Shown: one piece after another, positions 17,950 through 27,701 of the stretch
Position numbering within the stretch: the first letter of the stretch is position 1
How the letters are laid out: each line of letters starts with the position of its first letter
From: CBDBKL01 sp965116215
GTDB lineage: Bacteria; Bdellovibrionota; Bdellovibrionia; Bdellovibrionales; JAKFYE01
Direction: 5' to 3'
DNA length: 64,000 nt
NCBI GenBank assembly: GCA_965116215.1
Contig: OZ220494.1
Coordinates: 868,001 to 932,000 of the forward strand
The notes under the pieces: model-generated
The model's input: the letters and a program-made list of their open reading frames with translations, nothing else
The model's database searches: none
Told to the model about the DNA's origin: nothing
Made by a program: the position numbers and the translations under genes

Positions 17950-19164
17950 ATGTTAGAAATTCAAACAGATCTTTTAAAATTAAAACCTCAATCTATAGAG
18001 AAAGCCCAAAAATCATTAAATCAGTTATTAAAGCGCACCGACGTTGGATTCACTAAGCTACCGGAAAGAACTGAGTTATGGGAGAGTTCTTTAAAACGAG
18101 CTAAAGAACTCAGATCTTCCAATACCGACCTTGGAATTGTTGGTATTGGAGGCAGTTCTTTAGGTAATAAAGTCATTGCTCATTTGTTTAACGACTCCCA
18201 TCTTATTTTCTTTGAAAATGTAGACCCCACTCAATTTGATAAGGAGTGGGAATCTATTAAAGATTTAAATAAGATACATTGGCTCATCATCTCTAAAAGT
18301 GGACAAACTATAGAGACACTTAGCTTATCTGAAATCATTTTTAAAAGATTAAAGGAAAACGGGATTCACCTTTCAAAGGTATCAACTGTCATCACAGAGA
18401 GACAAAATAATCCCCTCTCTCGATGGGCTCGTAAAAACAATGTCCCTCAGCTCGATATCCCACTAGATGTTGGAGGGCGATACAGCATCCTCACACCTGT
18501 TGGTTTGCTCCCCTTAAGTTTTCTAAATGCAGATTTAGAACATGTGAAAGCTGGGGCCATAGCTGCTTTAGAAGATAGAAATAAAGTTTCTGAATTCATG
18601 GCCTACGCTTTAGAAAGCTTTGATCGAGAGGAAAATATAACAGTATTTTGGTCTTACTCTAATAGTCTAAGGTTCTTTGGGGATTGGATGCAACAGCTCT
18701 GGGCGGAGTCCCTTGGAAAAAAGATAGATTGCTCTCAAAAACCAAATCTTTCTGTCAGCTCTCCTCTACCTCTTATTGGAGTCAATGACCAACACTCTGT
18801 TCAGCAACAAATCATTCAAGGGCCCAAAAATAAATTAGTTATATTTCTCAGAGTACGAAGGATTGAAAACTATGGGGAAAAAATAGATCAAACAGTATTT
18901 GAAGCACACCCTGAAATGGTAGGCAAAAGCCTTGGGGAACTCTTAGGCGTTGAAGCACAGGCGACTTCTCAGGCTCTCAATCAAAATAATGTCTCGAATC
19001 TAACTATTTTTCTCTCTGATCTAGACGAATGGCATCTGGGATACTTTTTCATGTTCTTTCAATTAGCGATCGCTGGGATAGGTGAGGCTTTAAATATTAA
19101 TGCTTTTAATCAACCAGGTGTTGATCTAGGTAAAAGATTAACTAAAAAACTATTGAATCACTAA
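17950..19164 (+). CDS. pgi: Glucose-6-phosphate isomerase
   Basis: 404 residues, a compact bacterial PGI. SIS-fold sugar-phosphate loops are visible: GIVGIGGSSLGNKV, ISKSGQTIETLS and DVGGRYSILTPVGLLPL. The catalytic Glu is in WAESLGKK, His in NDQHSVQQ and the C-terminal Lys in QPGVDLGKR. It interconverts glucose-6-phosphate and fructose-6-phosphate in the cytoplasm. GAGGAA lies nine to ten bases before the ATG. It is followed after 24 bases by the diguanylate cyclase gene on the same strand. Confidence 0.96.
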   Translation: MLEIQTDLLKLKPQSIEKAQKSLNQLLKRTDVGFTKLPERTELWESSLKRAKELRSSNTDLGIVGIGGSSLGNKVIAHLFNDSHLIFFENVDPTQFDKEWESIKDLNKIHWLIISKSGQTIETLSLSEIIFKRLKENGIHLSKVSTVITERQNNPLSRWARKNNVPQLDIPLDVGGRYSILTPVGLLPLSFLNADLEHVKAGAIAALEDRNKVSEFMAYALESFDREENITVFWSYSNSLRFFGDWMQQLWAESLGKKIDCSQKPNLSVSSPLPLIGVNDQHSVQQQIIQGPKNKLVIFLRVRRIENYGEKIDQTVFEAHPEMVGKSLGELLGVEAQATSQALNQNNVSNLTIFLSDLDEWHLGYFFMFFQLAIAGIGEALNINAFNQPGVDLGKRLTKKLLNH

Positions 19165-19188
19165 TAAACCATTCTTATAATAAATAAA

Positions 19189-20127
19189 ATGGCCAATTCT
19201 AATAAAAAGCCAAAAGTATTTGAAGACAAAACCTCTGTTGTTTCAAGTAATACATTACAAATGCGATTAACAGAGGTTGTGAATACACCCCCTGCTCTTG
19301 TTCTTCTCATGGGCCCCGCCCATATGGTCGGTAAACAGTGGATGCTCACCAAATCAAATACTATTATTGGAAGAATTATAGAGTCTAATATCTTTATAGA
19401 AGATCGCAGCTTAAGTAAGAGACATCTAAGTCTACTAAAAACAGAAAAGGGTGTAGCTATCTTAGATCATAAATCAACAAATGGTACAGAATTAAATGGT
19501 GAAATCATTCCTCCCAATAAAGCGATCCTCTTAAAAAACAATGATCACATTAAATGTGGAAATCTTATTTTTAAGTACCTTGCAAAAGGAAACATTGAAT
19601 CCGTCACAAATAAAGATACATATGATCGCACACAGATGGATCCTTTAACATGGATCTACAATAAAGAAGCCCTTTCAAATACAGGCAAAGAAGTTTTCAA
19701 TCGTGCAAAGCTTACAGAGACAGCCCTCACCTGTATTGTCTTTGACTTAGATAATTTTAAGTCCGTCAATGACACTCATGGACACTCAGTAGGTGACTTT
19801 GTTCTAAAGGAAATGGCCAATGTTATTCTCAATACCTTAATTCGCCCTGGTGATTTTTTTGCCAGATTTGGAGGAGAAGAATTCTGTATTATACTTGTTG
19901 CCACACCCCTAACTCAAGGGGTTGAGATTGCTGAACGTATTCGGCAAACAATCTCCTGTCATACTTTTAACTACAATAAATCTATAGATCTGAATGTAAC
20001 ACTAAGTCTTGGGGTAGCATCTCTATCAAAAGACATTTCTTCATGGAGTGAACTTTTCAAGAAAGCCGATCAAGCATCCTATGTTTCTAAAAAATCTGGA
20101 AAAAACAAAGTCTCGTCTATTAAATAA
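19189..20127 (+). CDS. FHA-GGDEF diguanylate cyclase
   Basis: 312 residues. The FHA domain occupies about 50-130 (IIGRIIESN, SKRHLSLL, STNGTELNG). The GGDEF domain follows from about 150, with DLDNFKSVNDTHGH, active-site GGEEF (228-232) and an intact allosteric RxxD I-site, RPGD (219-222), five residues before it. It should make cyclic di-GMP from two GTP under feedback inhibition, gated by phosphothreonine binding. The same FHA-GGDEF order is known in Bdellovibrio DgcB, which controls prey invasion; similarity here is architectural only. The ATG has no clear ribosome site, perhaps relying on coupling to pgi. Confidence 0.93.
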   Translation: MANSNKKPKVFEDKTSVVSSNTLQMRLTEVVNTPPALVLLMGPAHMVGKQWMLTKSNTIIGRIIESNIFIEDRSLSKRHLSLLKTEKGVAILDHKSTNGTELNGEIIPPNKAILLKNNDHIKCGNLIFKYLAKGNIESVTNKDTYDRTQMDPLTWIYNKEALSNTGKEVFNRAKLTETALTCIVFDLDNFKSVNDTHGHSVGDFVLKEMANVILNTLIRPGDFFARFGGEEFCIILVATPLTQGVEIAERIRQTISCHTFNYNKSIDLNVTLSLGVASLSKDISSWSELFKKADQASYVSKKSGKNKVSSIK

Positions 20128-20291
20128 TAAACACATATTGCTCTTGAGTCATTGGAATCTCCTTTTATTAAATTAAAAATTTATTCCAACAAATAAATTC
20201 TAACTGAGAGAGTCCTGCGTTTTTTATATCAAATATAATTTAAGTGCTGTAAACACTTCTCCAACCCTTTAGCCAATAAACATATATATTA

Positions 20292-21203
20292 TCAGATGGA
20301 AACAATCTTCTTATATTCTAATTGTCTAAGGTAAATATCTTCATCCACAATTGAACATAGCTTTTTTAATCCAAAATCTTCAATTGTATAGCTAGCTAAA
20401 ATAGTACCGTCGATACACCCTCCTTTTAAGGTCTCAAATGTGATATCTCCCTCTTGTTTTGCGAGATATCCAATCAACCCACCAGCAAATGTATCTCCAG
20501 CACCTGTTGGATCTACAACAGAGGTTACAGGAAATGAAGGAAGGATAAAAAACTTCTCCTTCGCATAAAGCATAAATCCATACGAGCCTCGCTTAATAAC
20601 CACAGCAGAAACATCCATATTAGCCAATTCTTTAACAGCTTCCACTGAATTATTTTTATATGTCAATTGTAGTGATTCTTCTTCATTAAGAATCAAAATA
20701 TCAACTCTCTTAATAACCTCAAGCAGCGACTCCCTCTTAGATCTAATCCAAAAGTCCATTGTATCTAAAGCAATAACTTTTGGGTTTTCAACTTGTTCTA
20801 ACACCTTAAGTTGTAAATCAGGATCTATATTGGCTAAAAAAACGATATCTGCTTTTTTACAATTTTCGTTGAGAATAGGGTTGAATTTTGCAAATACAGC
20901 TAGTTCCGTATTAAGAGTAATTGCTGTATTCATATCCTCTTTATAGGCCCCCTCCCAATGAAAAGTTTTTCCAAAATCTTTCTGAATACCAGAGATATCA
21001 ATATCTCTATCACTTAATAGAGCCATATTCTCATCAGTATAATCTTCTCCAACAATGCCAATAACACTTACAGGACAATAGCGTGAGGCCGTTACTGAAA
21101 AATAATTAGCCGAGCCCCCAAGAGTTTTACAAACCTTTCCCTTGATCGTGGATATAGTGTCATAAGCCAAACTACCAACAACTAGAATATGTGACATACT
21201 CAT
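20292..21203 (-). CDS. PfkB-family sugar/nucleoside kinase
   Basis: 303 residues with the ribokinase-like fold: ILVVGSLAYDT at the N-terminus, the substrate-side GGSANYFSVTASRY, and the anion-hole and catalytic-base motif DPTGAGDTFAGG near residue 235. Substrate is uncertain; PfkB kinases of this branch phosphorylate ribose, adenosine or other sugars. The second ATG (21197) is better spaced from the AAGGGGG site than the first (21203), so the protein may start two residues later. It is on the same strand as rlmN and rfaE1, which lie upstream. Confidence 0.88.
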   Translation of the reverse strand: MSMSHILVVGSLAYDTISTIKGKVCKTLGGSANYFSVTASRYCPVSVIGIVGEDYTDENMALLSDRDIDISGIQKDFGKTFHWEGAYKEDMNTAITLNTELAVFAKFNPILNENCKKADIVFLANIDPDLQLKVLEQVENPKVIALDTMDFWIRSKRESLLEVIKRVDILILNEEESLQLTYKNNSVEAVKELANMDVSAVVIKRGSYGFMLYAKEKFFILPSFPVTSVVDPTGAGDTFAGGLIGYLAKQEGDITFETLKGGCIDGTILASYTIEDFGLKKLCSIVDEDIYLRQLEYKKIVSI

Positions 21204-21314
21204 AACCCCCTTATTCCAACTATTCTTTTAATATTTATTCACCACTTTTTCAAAATTCTCTAATTGAAATAAAACAATCTTTTCGCAATAATCTTTTTCC
21301 TAAGACTGTGTCCA

Positions 21315-22367
21315 TCAACACTGAAGTGTTCCTGGATGACCTTCAAAAGATGATCGCAACTGACCACACGCTGCATAAATATCCTTGCCCATAGTACGAC
21401 GAAGTAATACATGAACCCCAATTCTTTGAAGTTCTAAATGAAAAGCTCTTATTTTTTTATCTGGAGGTCGACAGAAACCTGACTGAGGGTACTCATTAAA
21501 AGGGATAATATTCACTTTACAAGGAATACCCTCTGTTATTTTCTTAATCCGTTGGGCATCTTCTAAACTATCCGTCACTCCTTTTAAAAGTACATATTCA
21601 AAGGTGACTTTATCTCGTGTTTTTTCTGTATACTCTTGACACGCTTTTAAGAGTTGGCTTAATGGCCACTTCTTATTAATTGGCATAAGAGAACTCCTGA
21701 CCTCATCTGTCGTGCCATTTAAACTAATAGCTAATCGCGTACCACTTTCAATAACACGATGAAATTGATCGAGCACTCCAGAAGTAGAAATTGTTATTTT
21801 CTTTCTAGAAAAATTTAAACCCCAAGGAGAATTGAAAATTTCTACAGCTCGAAAAACATTATCTGGATTATCAAGAGGCTCTCCCATACCCATAAAAACA
21901 ATATTGGTGATCCTCTGATCAGTGTTTTTCGCAGCTAAGATAAATTGTGTAACTATCTCACCTGCCGTTAATCGGCGTTTCATTTTCTGCTTTCCAGTAA
22001 AACAGAATTTACATGCCATATTACAGCCCACTTCAGAAGAAAGACACAAAGTCAATCTTCCCGATGAAGGAATAAGAACAGACTCAACTGTGTCATCTCC
22101 CATGGCAAATAAAAGTTTTCGTGTGCCATCAGAACTTACACGATTTTTAAGAACCTTTGGAAGGTCAAAATGAAGCCATTCTCTGACTTGAACTCTAAAA
22201 AGTTTAGAGAGGTTTGTCATTTGAGAGAAGTCACTTATGCCCTTTTGATACTGCCATTGGTAAAGCTGTTGTGCACGATAGGATTGCTTTCCTAATCCCT
22301 TCAAATAGTCTGCCAATTCAGACAAGGTAAAATCGAAAAAACTACGAGCTACCATAAGGCCGTACAC
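21315..22367 (-). CDS. rlmN: Dual-specificity 23S rRNA/tRNA adenine-C2 methyltransferase
   Basis: 350 residues. A radical-SAM enzyme with the RlmN cluster motif CNMACKFC (Cys115, Cys119, Cys122), the preceding SSEVG, the SAM-binding FMGMGEPLDN, and the C-terminal catalytic Cys in DIYAACGQL (about 334). It methylates A2503 of 23S rRNA and A37 of some tRNAs. A start at residue 5 (MVARSFF) would also fit and is closer to the family start. It lies 24 bases downstream of rfaE1 in the same direction. Confidence 0.96.
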   Translation of the reverse strand: MYGLMVARSFFDFTLSELADYLKGLGKQSYRAQQLYQWQYQKGISDFSQMTNLSKLFRVQVREWLHFDLPKVLKNRVSSDGTRKLLFAMGDDTVESVLIPSSGRLTLCLSSEVGCNMACKFCFTGKQKMKRRLTAGEIVTQFILAAKNTDQRITNIVFMGMGEPLDNPDNVFRAVEIFNSPWGLNFSRKKITISTSGVLDQFHRVIESGTRLAISLNGTTDEVRSSLMPINKKWPLSQLLKACQEYTEKTRDKVTFEYVLLKGVTDSLEDAQRIKKITEGIPCKVNIIPFNEYPQSGFCRPPDKKIRAFHLELQRIGVHVLLRRTMGKDIYAACGQLRSSFEGHPGTLQC

Positions 22368-22391
22368 CTTATCCGTTCTCTTTCGAGCTGT

Positions 22392-23417
22392 CTAGCTCTC
22401 CAGAGTACTATCCTGTTTTTCAATGGAATCCTGTAATTCTTTAAAATGACAGGGAACACACCCTATTTTTTCAACAACAACACCGGCTGCAAAATTGGCC
22501 AAGACACATGACATCCGCACATCTAGATCTGCCGCCAACCCTAGCGCAAGAATTGCAATAACCGTGTCTCCAGCCCCGGTAACGTCAAAAACTTGCTTTG
22601 CAACAGTTGGTATATGAATAACTTTTCCAGTGCTATAAAAACTCATTCCCTCTTTTCCTTTTGTCATTATAATTTGTGTCTGAGACCCTAGTTTTGATTG
22701 TAAAATCTCCATTATTTCCATCAAATCATCTGAAGGAAGCATTAACCGATCAGCCTCCCTTCCAATTAATGAAAAGGCCTCATTTTTATTCGGTGTGATG
22801 ATATCAGAGTTCATGTAGAATTTTAAAGGTGTCATACGATGAGGATCAACTAAAACTCGACAATGAACTTTTTTTGCCTCTTGAATTAAGGCTTGAATAA
22901 GACTCTGACTCAAAACACCCTTGGCATAATCTTGCAAAATCACTCCATCAGCCAACTTTAAAAGAGGCACCGCTTGATCTACGATTTTTTTTTCAATACT
23001 TTTAGACAAAAATCGACGTCTTTCAAAATCTACACGCACCACATGGTGCTGACCAGACATCACTCTCAACTTACGTGTTGTTGGGCGTGACATATCAACA
23101 ATAAGATTTTTCGTACTCACATTGATATTATTCAGACTTTTTTTCAATGTCTCTCCTGCGAGATCATCACCGACAACAGACACTAAATCAACATGACCTC
23201 CAAGACACCGAATATTTTGAGCTACATTTGCTGACAAGCCCAAGTGGAATTTTTCTTCACGTACATCTAAAACAGGAACGGGTGCTTCAGGACTAATACG
23301 AGCAATATCTCCATCAATATATTCATCTAATCCAACATCACCCAAAACAAGTATCCGTTTAGACTGAAAATGACCCAATGCCTTTTGTAAACCCAACCTA
23401 TCTATAGACGTTAGCAT
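22392..23417 (-). CDS. rfaE1: D-glycero-beta-D-manno-heptose-7-phosphate kinase
   Basis: 341 residues, the kinase half of HldE as a separate protein. The family opening ILVLGDVGLDEYIDGD and the diagnostic ISPEAPVPVL are present, as is the PfkB catalytic motif DVTGAGDTVIA. No nucleotidyltransferase domain follows, so the adenylyltransferase step must be encoded elsewhere. It makes heptose-1,7-bisphosphate for the LPS inner core, which supports a Gram-negative cell envelope. Confidence 0.94.
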   Translation of the reverse strand: MLTSIDRLGLQKALGHFQSKRILVLGDVGLDEYIDGDIARISPEAPVPVLDVREEKFHLGLSANVAQNIRCLGGHVDLVSVVGDDLAGETLKKSLNNINVSTKNLIVDMSRPTTRKLRVMSGQHHVVRVDFERRRFLSKSIEKKIVDQAVPLLKLADGVILQDYAKGVLSQSLIQALIQEAKKVHCRVLVDPHRMTPLKFYMNSDIITPNKNEAFSLIGREADRLMLPSDDLMEIMEILQSKLGSQTQIIMTKGKEGMSFYSTGKVIHIPTVAKQVFDVTGAGDTVIAILALGLAADLDVRMSCVLANFAAGVVVEKIGCVPCHFKELQDSIEKQDSTLES

Positions 23418-23602
23418 CTTCTCTCTCCAAAAAACTGTACTTGTCTACACTCTGCCCACGCATTCATCATTCTTACAAGCCTTTTTGAAGGTGTTATCAA
23501 AGATCCTTAACATTTGGCATAAAAATTCTTCAACCTAGCCCAAAAGTGAAACCAGATGTATATTTAACCTATAGAATAAACACATTTAACGGAAGTGACT
23601 TT

Positions 23603-24862
23603 ATGGACAATATCACTCAAGGTAGGCTTTACAAAAACACAATAAAAAATCTAAATCAAGTGGCAGAACTCATAGGTTTAGATGGTAATATTCACAACCG
23701 CCTTCTCTACCCTAAAAGGGCCCTCATAGTTAGAATCCCTGTTCGTATGGACGATCACTCTGTGAAAGTGTTTTCTGGATACCGTGTACAACACAATCAA
23801 ACACTGGGCCCCTTTAAAGGTGGTTTTCGCTACCACGAATCTGTTAATTTAAGTGAGGTCGCCGCACTTGCGATGCTTATGACTTTTAAAAACTCACTCA
23901 TGAATCTACCTCTTGGGGGAGCGAAAGGTGGTGTACATGTTGACCCCACTCAACTCTCTCAATCTGAAAAGCAAAGATTGACGAGAAGATATGCCTCAGA
24001 GATATCAGTTGTTGTCGGACCAGATAAGGATATCCCAGCTCCTGACGTCGGAACCGACGCACAAACAATGGCCTGGTTTATGGATACCATTTCACAGGAA
24101 ACTGGCTATGCCGTCCCTGAGGTCGTCACCGGAAAGCCGATTGCCATAGGTGGATCGCGGGGACGTTTAGGAGCTACAGGGATGGGGTGTATTTTCTGCA
24201 TGAAATCAGCTCTTAAAAAAATGAATTTAGATATAGATCAAAACTTAACAGTAACGGTCCAAGGATTTGGTAATGTGGGAGCTCATGCGGCACAGTATGC
24301 CCATGAATTAGGAGCTAAAGTCATTGCCGTAAGTGATGTTCATGGCGGCATTTATGATGAAGAGGGCATTGATATACCTTCTCTTATTCAATACTACCAA
24401 AGTGAAAAAACACTCAAAGGACATGCAAAAACAACATCTATAACTAATAAAGAACTTCTTACTTTAAATACAAAGATCTTAATTCCAGCAGCTCTTGATG
24501 CTGTCATTCACTCAGAAAATGTTAATGATATTAAAGCAAAATTAATTATTGAGGGAGCCAATGGCCCTGTGACTTCAAATGCGGCTCAAATTCTCTATGA
24601 AAAGGGACATATTATTATACCCGATATTTTAGCTAATGCTGGAGGAGTTGTCGTCTCATACTTTGAATGGGTACAAGGCATCGCTTCTTACTTTTGGAGC
24701 GAGGAAGAGGTTAACAGAAGATTGTCTCTCATTATGGATACAGCGTTTAACGAAGTTTGGACATTCGCATCGGAATACAATATGAGTTTAAGTATGGCCG
24801 CATTAGGACTTGCCACAAGACGCCTTGAAGATGCCATGCTGTTAAGAGGTCTCTACCCTTAA
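23603..24862 (+). CDS. Glutamate dehydrogenase (Glu/Leu/Phe/Val family)
   Basis: 419 residues from the ATG at 23603, which has GGAAG seven bases upstream. A GTG at 23546 in the same frame would add 19 unconserved residues. Motifs are GPFKGGFRYH, the substrate-binding PLGGAKGGV (Lys), PAPDVGTDAQTMAW, and a Rossmann turn GFGNVGAHAA for NAD(P). It oxidatively deaminates glutamate to 2-oxoglutarate or runs the reverse. Length and motifs fit catabolic GluDH better than leucine dehydrogenase. It overlaps the start of pyrD by one base (TAATG), so the two are translationally coupled. Confidence 0.93.
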   Translation: MDNITQGRLYKNTIKNLNQVAELIGLDGNIHNRLLYPKRALIVRIPVRMDDHSVKVFSGYRVQHNQTLGPFKGGFRYHESVNLSEVAALAMLMTFKNSLMNLPLGGAKGGVHVDPTQLSQSEKQRLTRRYASEISVVVGPDKDIPAPDVGTDAQTMAWFMDTISQETGYAVPEVVTGKPIAIGGSRGRLGATGMGCIFCMKSALKKMNLDIDQNLTVTVQGFGNVGAHAAQYAHELGAKVIAVSDVHGGIYDEEGIDIPSLIQYYQSEKTLKGHAKTTSITNKELLTLNTKILIPAALDAVIHSENVNDIKAKLIIEGANGPVTSNAAQILYEKGHIIIPDILANAGGVVVSYFEWVQGIASYFWSEEEVNRRLSLIMDTAFNEVWTFASEYNMSLSMAALGLATRRLEDAMLLRGLYP

Positions 24863-25854
24863 TGAATCTTACAAAATATCCTTGGCGACTTTTGCCTGAA
24901 GATTTTAGACATTGGCTTGCACCTTATGCTCTTCGTCTTCTCTGCCGCTTTTACCGACTGCATGTCTACTCCTGGCGATCTTTTTCTTGGAAAGGATTAG
25001 ATTTTCCAAACCCTCTAGGCTTAGCGGCTGGGGTTGATAAAAATGTCCAAAACATTTTGGATTGCTGGAAGCTAGGAGCTGGCTTTTTAGAAATTGGAAC
25101 CGTAACTCCTCAGCCCGAAAAACCTCATCCAAAATCCATTCTGCATTATACATCTTGGAACTTTTTAGGATTTCCCTCTCAGGGCTTAGACAATGTGAAG
25201 AAAAACTTAAAAAGATATGCACGTCCCTATCATACTCCTATTTTTCTAAACTTAGAAAAAAATAGAGAAACACCTCTAGAAAAGGCAAGCGAAGACTACA
25301 AAATTTTAATTCGACAACTTGTCGATCATGCTGATGCTTTTGTTATAAATATGAGCAGTCAAAATATGAAAGACTTAAAAACTCTGCAATCTAAAAATTG
25401 TTTTAGCGACTTTCTAGGTCCTATCTTAGATACTATAAAAGCTCAAGAACATGTGCGACCCACTCTTTTAAGGCTGAGTCTCGATGACTCCGACGAACTA
25501 TTTATTTCTAATATACAAATGAGTCAGCAATTAGGAATTGATGGTTGGATTTTAACAAATACGACAGAACAGCATCCTTCACATATTCCCTTTCCAAAAC
25601 ATGGGGAACTCTTAAGTCAGTCATTAAAACAATATTCTGAGCACCGATTGAACCTCACTATAAACTGCTTAGGAAAAGAGAGAAAAAAATATCTCATTGT
25701 CAGTGCCGGAGATATCATGACCCCAGAAGACATTGAGAGCCGATTAAACAAAGGAGCCGACCTTGTGCAAGTTTATTCAACACTGATCTTTAATAAACCC
25801 TGGTTTTTTAAGGAAGTGGCAGACTATCTCCCTCTACAACGACAACACCTATGA
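24862..25854 (+). CDS. pyrD: Dihydroorotate dehydrogenase, quinone type (class 2), divergent
   Basis: 330 residues. The N-terminal amphipathic helices and PNPLGLAAGVDKN with GFLEIGTVTPQPE are those of membrane-associated class 2 DHODs, which oxidise dihydroorotate to orotate using quinone. The active-site loop reads NMSSQNMKDL where most members have N-SSPNT-GL; the catalytic Ser position is kept. The FMN phosphate loop is SAGDI instead of GVGGI, though LTNTT and ADLVQVYSTLI are recognisable. The enzyme is therefore a divergent member, possibly with altered activity. It is coupled to the glutamate dehydrogenase gene by a one-base overlap. Confidence 0.85.
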   Translation: MNLTKYPWRLLPEDFRHWLAPYALRLLCRFYRLHVYSWRSFSWKGLDFPNPLGLAAGVDKNVQNILDCWKLGAGFLEIGTVTPQPEKPHPKSILHYTSWNFLGFPSQGLDNVKKNLKRYARPYHTPIFLNLEKNRETPLEKASEDYKILIRQLVDHADAFVINMSSQNMKDLKTLQSKNCFSDFLGPILDTIKAQEHVRPTLLRLSLDDSDELFISNIQMSQQLGIDGWILTNTTEQHPSHIPFPKHGELLSQSLKQYSEHRLNLTINCLGKERKKYLIVSAGDIMTPEDIESRLNKGADLVQVYSTLIFNKPWFFKEVADYLPLQRQHL

Positions 25855-26258
25855 TTCGATCATCCAAAAGGACTCATACAGCATGTGAGACAGTCTCCTT
25901 TACAACAACACCTATGATTATTAAGATGACAGTCTCATCACTGAGATCACAACACTGAAAAGCCTCGAAAAATGAATAACAACCCTTATGATTGATCTGA
26001 AAAATATCAGATGACTCATTTTAATGATATATGAAAAAGATTTCTTATGACTCCTCTTATCTATAAAAAGCAATAAATGATATCTATCTATTGGTAGACT
26101 ATCCTTCAACAAATTATTTGTAGATGCAGCATTGAGAAATCACTCCATGATCTGGTATCTTTTAGTATTTGACTCGCTATACAGAATAGATTAAACAAAT
26201 AGAATCAAAACTATAATTAAAGAAATGAAATCCGTTAATTAAAACGAATTAAAAAATC
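25855..26258. other. Gene-free interval with a degenerate duplication of the pyrD 3' end
   Basis: The last codons of pyrD and its stop (caacgacaacacctatgatt, ending near 25857) recur in altered form at about 25899-25920 (caacaacacctatgattat), and 'gacagtctc' is repeated nearby. The rest is A+T-rich sequence without a credible frame, RNA gene or strong hairpin. The duplication is short and degraded. Confidence 0.5.
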
Positions 26259-26666
26259 ATGATAAAAAGACCTCTTTGGACTCCAGTCACTGCCGCATTC
26301 ATACGTCAAAATGGATATGTTCTCATTGGACAAAGACCTTCAAATGGTCGTCTCTCGGGGTTATGGGAATTTCCTGGTGGAAAAATTGAGTCCTATGAAA
26401 CTCCCAAAATGACACTTCAAAGAGAACTCAATGAAGAGCTAGGTATCGATGCCCAAATCGGCCCTCTAAAATTAGCCAACTCCTATGCCAATAAGGACAA
26501 CGGTATAGTGATACTATTTTATGATGTTATCTCCTGGAAAGGTGAACCACAAGCACTCCAACACACAAAACTCAAATGGATAAACCCGAAAGAACTCAAA
26601 AATTACAAAACACCTAAGGCAAATCATATGATTCTAGATGATTTGATTTCCACTCTCACAGAATAG
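26259..26666 (+). CDS. mutT: MutT-type Nudix hydrolase
   Basis: 135 residues. The Nudix box is perfect: G, five residues, E, seven residues, RELNEELGI, within WEFPGGKIES..MTLQRELNEE. The N-terminus (PVTAAFIRQNGYVLIGQRP) matches 8-oxo-dGTP diphosphatases that clean oxidised nucleotides and prevent A:T to C:G transversions. It is slightly longer than E. coli MutT (129). The specific substrate is inferred from the family. It stands alone between gene-poor intervals. Confidence 0.88.
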   Translation: MIKRPLWTPVTAAFIRQNGYVLIGQRPSNGRLSGLWEFPGGKIESYETPKMTLQRELNEELGIDAQIGPLKLANSYANKDNGIVILFYDVISWKGEPQALQHTKLKWINPKELKNYKTPKANHMILDDLISTLTE

Positions 26667-26840
26667 TCTCATATCATTTTTTATTCCAAAGAATCACTTC
26701 AGTAAAATTACAATCCATGACATGGACTAAGGTCAGCCCACGCATCGTCATGCATATACAAAACAAAAATAAAAAAATATTCTGTAGCTTTAGTAAAATT
26801 GTAAACCACTTAATTGTATAGGTAGAAATGCAAACAGAAA

Positions 26841-27701
26841 GTGATGTTGTTAGATATGAAAAAAAATAGTGTACATAGAAAATCAATACACAATCTTCGA
26901 TTTTATTTTTCTCTATTGATTTTCAGTCTAGGATTACAAATTCCTAGTTACGCTGAATCTAATGAAAAACTTCCAGATAGATTACAAGATGTATGGAACT
27001 CTGTCGTTCGATTAGATGTAAGAACTATGAGTGGCTCTCCCTTAAGTGCAAAGAGAGGTTCAGGAGTTATTATACAACATGACACATTTAAAAACTCTAT
27101 TTGGATAGTCTCTAATTACCATGCGACATATTGTGGTTTAAGACAATTTTGTTCTATAACAGTGACTTATTCTAATAATGTATCACAAAGATTCCTCATT
27201 ACCTCTGATATCTATAAAGAAATAATAATCGAAAAAGATCTTGTTATCTTAGAAATCTCGCTCAGAGGAAATGAGTTCTTTTCTATTGCAACACTCTCAA
27301 TAGAAGACCCTCAATCTAAAGAAACTCTGTATGCTATAGGATTTCCTCAAATACCTCATCCAAAAAGCAACAATGATTTATTTAAAAAATTATCAAGCCA
27401 TAATAAAAATGCTAAACATTATTCTATTGGAGAGTCATTAGGTGTAATAATAGACTCTGAACTCAAAGAGTACTCTATTGAAAGAAATAAAAAAATAACA
27501 CTTTTTTCTCCGAAGATATTTGTACATTCCGCTCACCTTTTACCTGGATCAAGTGGTGGACCTCTAGTGAACCTAAAAGGTGAAGTCATTGCTATTAATT
27601 CTGGAATATTTTCATTTAAAAAATGTAAAGCCGATCCTTTGAGAAAATGCAGATACTTTGCGATACCCATTCAAGTCCTATTGGATAGGCTTTCCCAATA
27701 A
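26841..27701 (+). CDS. Exported trypsin-like serine protease, copy 2
   Basis: 286 residues, closely similar to the protease at 13221-14066 over its whole length: the signal peptide core FSLGLQIPSYAES, His in VSNYHAT, Asp in EKDLVILEI and Ser in PGSSGGPLVN. The similarity continues past the stop for about 70 bp, so the copies arose by DNA duplication. The region between His and the next strand differs (CGLRQFCSITVTY). The frame opens at GTG 26841, with in-frame ATG codons at 26844 and 26856; none has a strong ribosome site. It has no obvious operon partner. Confidence 0.85.
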   Translation: MMLLDMKKNSVHRKSIHNLRFYFSLLIFSLGLQIPSYAESNEKLPDRLQDVWNSVVRLDVRTMSGSPLSAKRGSGVIIQHDTFKNSIWIVSNYHATYCGLRQFCSITVTYSNNVSQRFLITSDIYKEIIIEKDLVILEISLRGNEFFSIATLSIEDPQSKETLYAIGFPQIPHPKSNNDLFKKLSSHNKNAKHYSIGESLGVIIDSELKEYSIERNKKITLFSPKIFVHSAHLLPGSSGGPLVNLKGEVIAINSGIFSFKKCKADPLRKCRYFAIPIQVLLDRLSQ

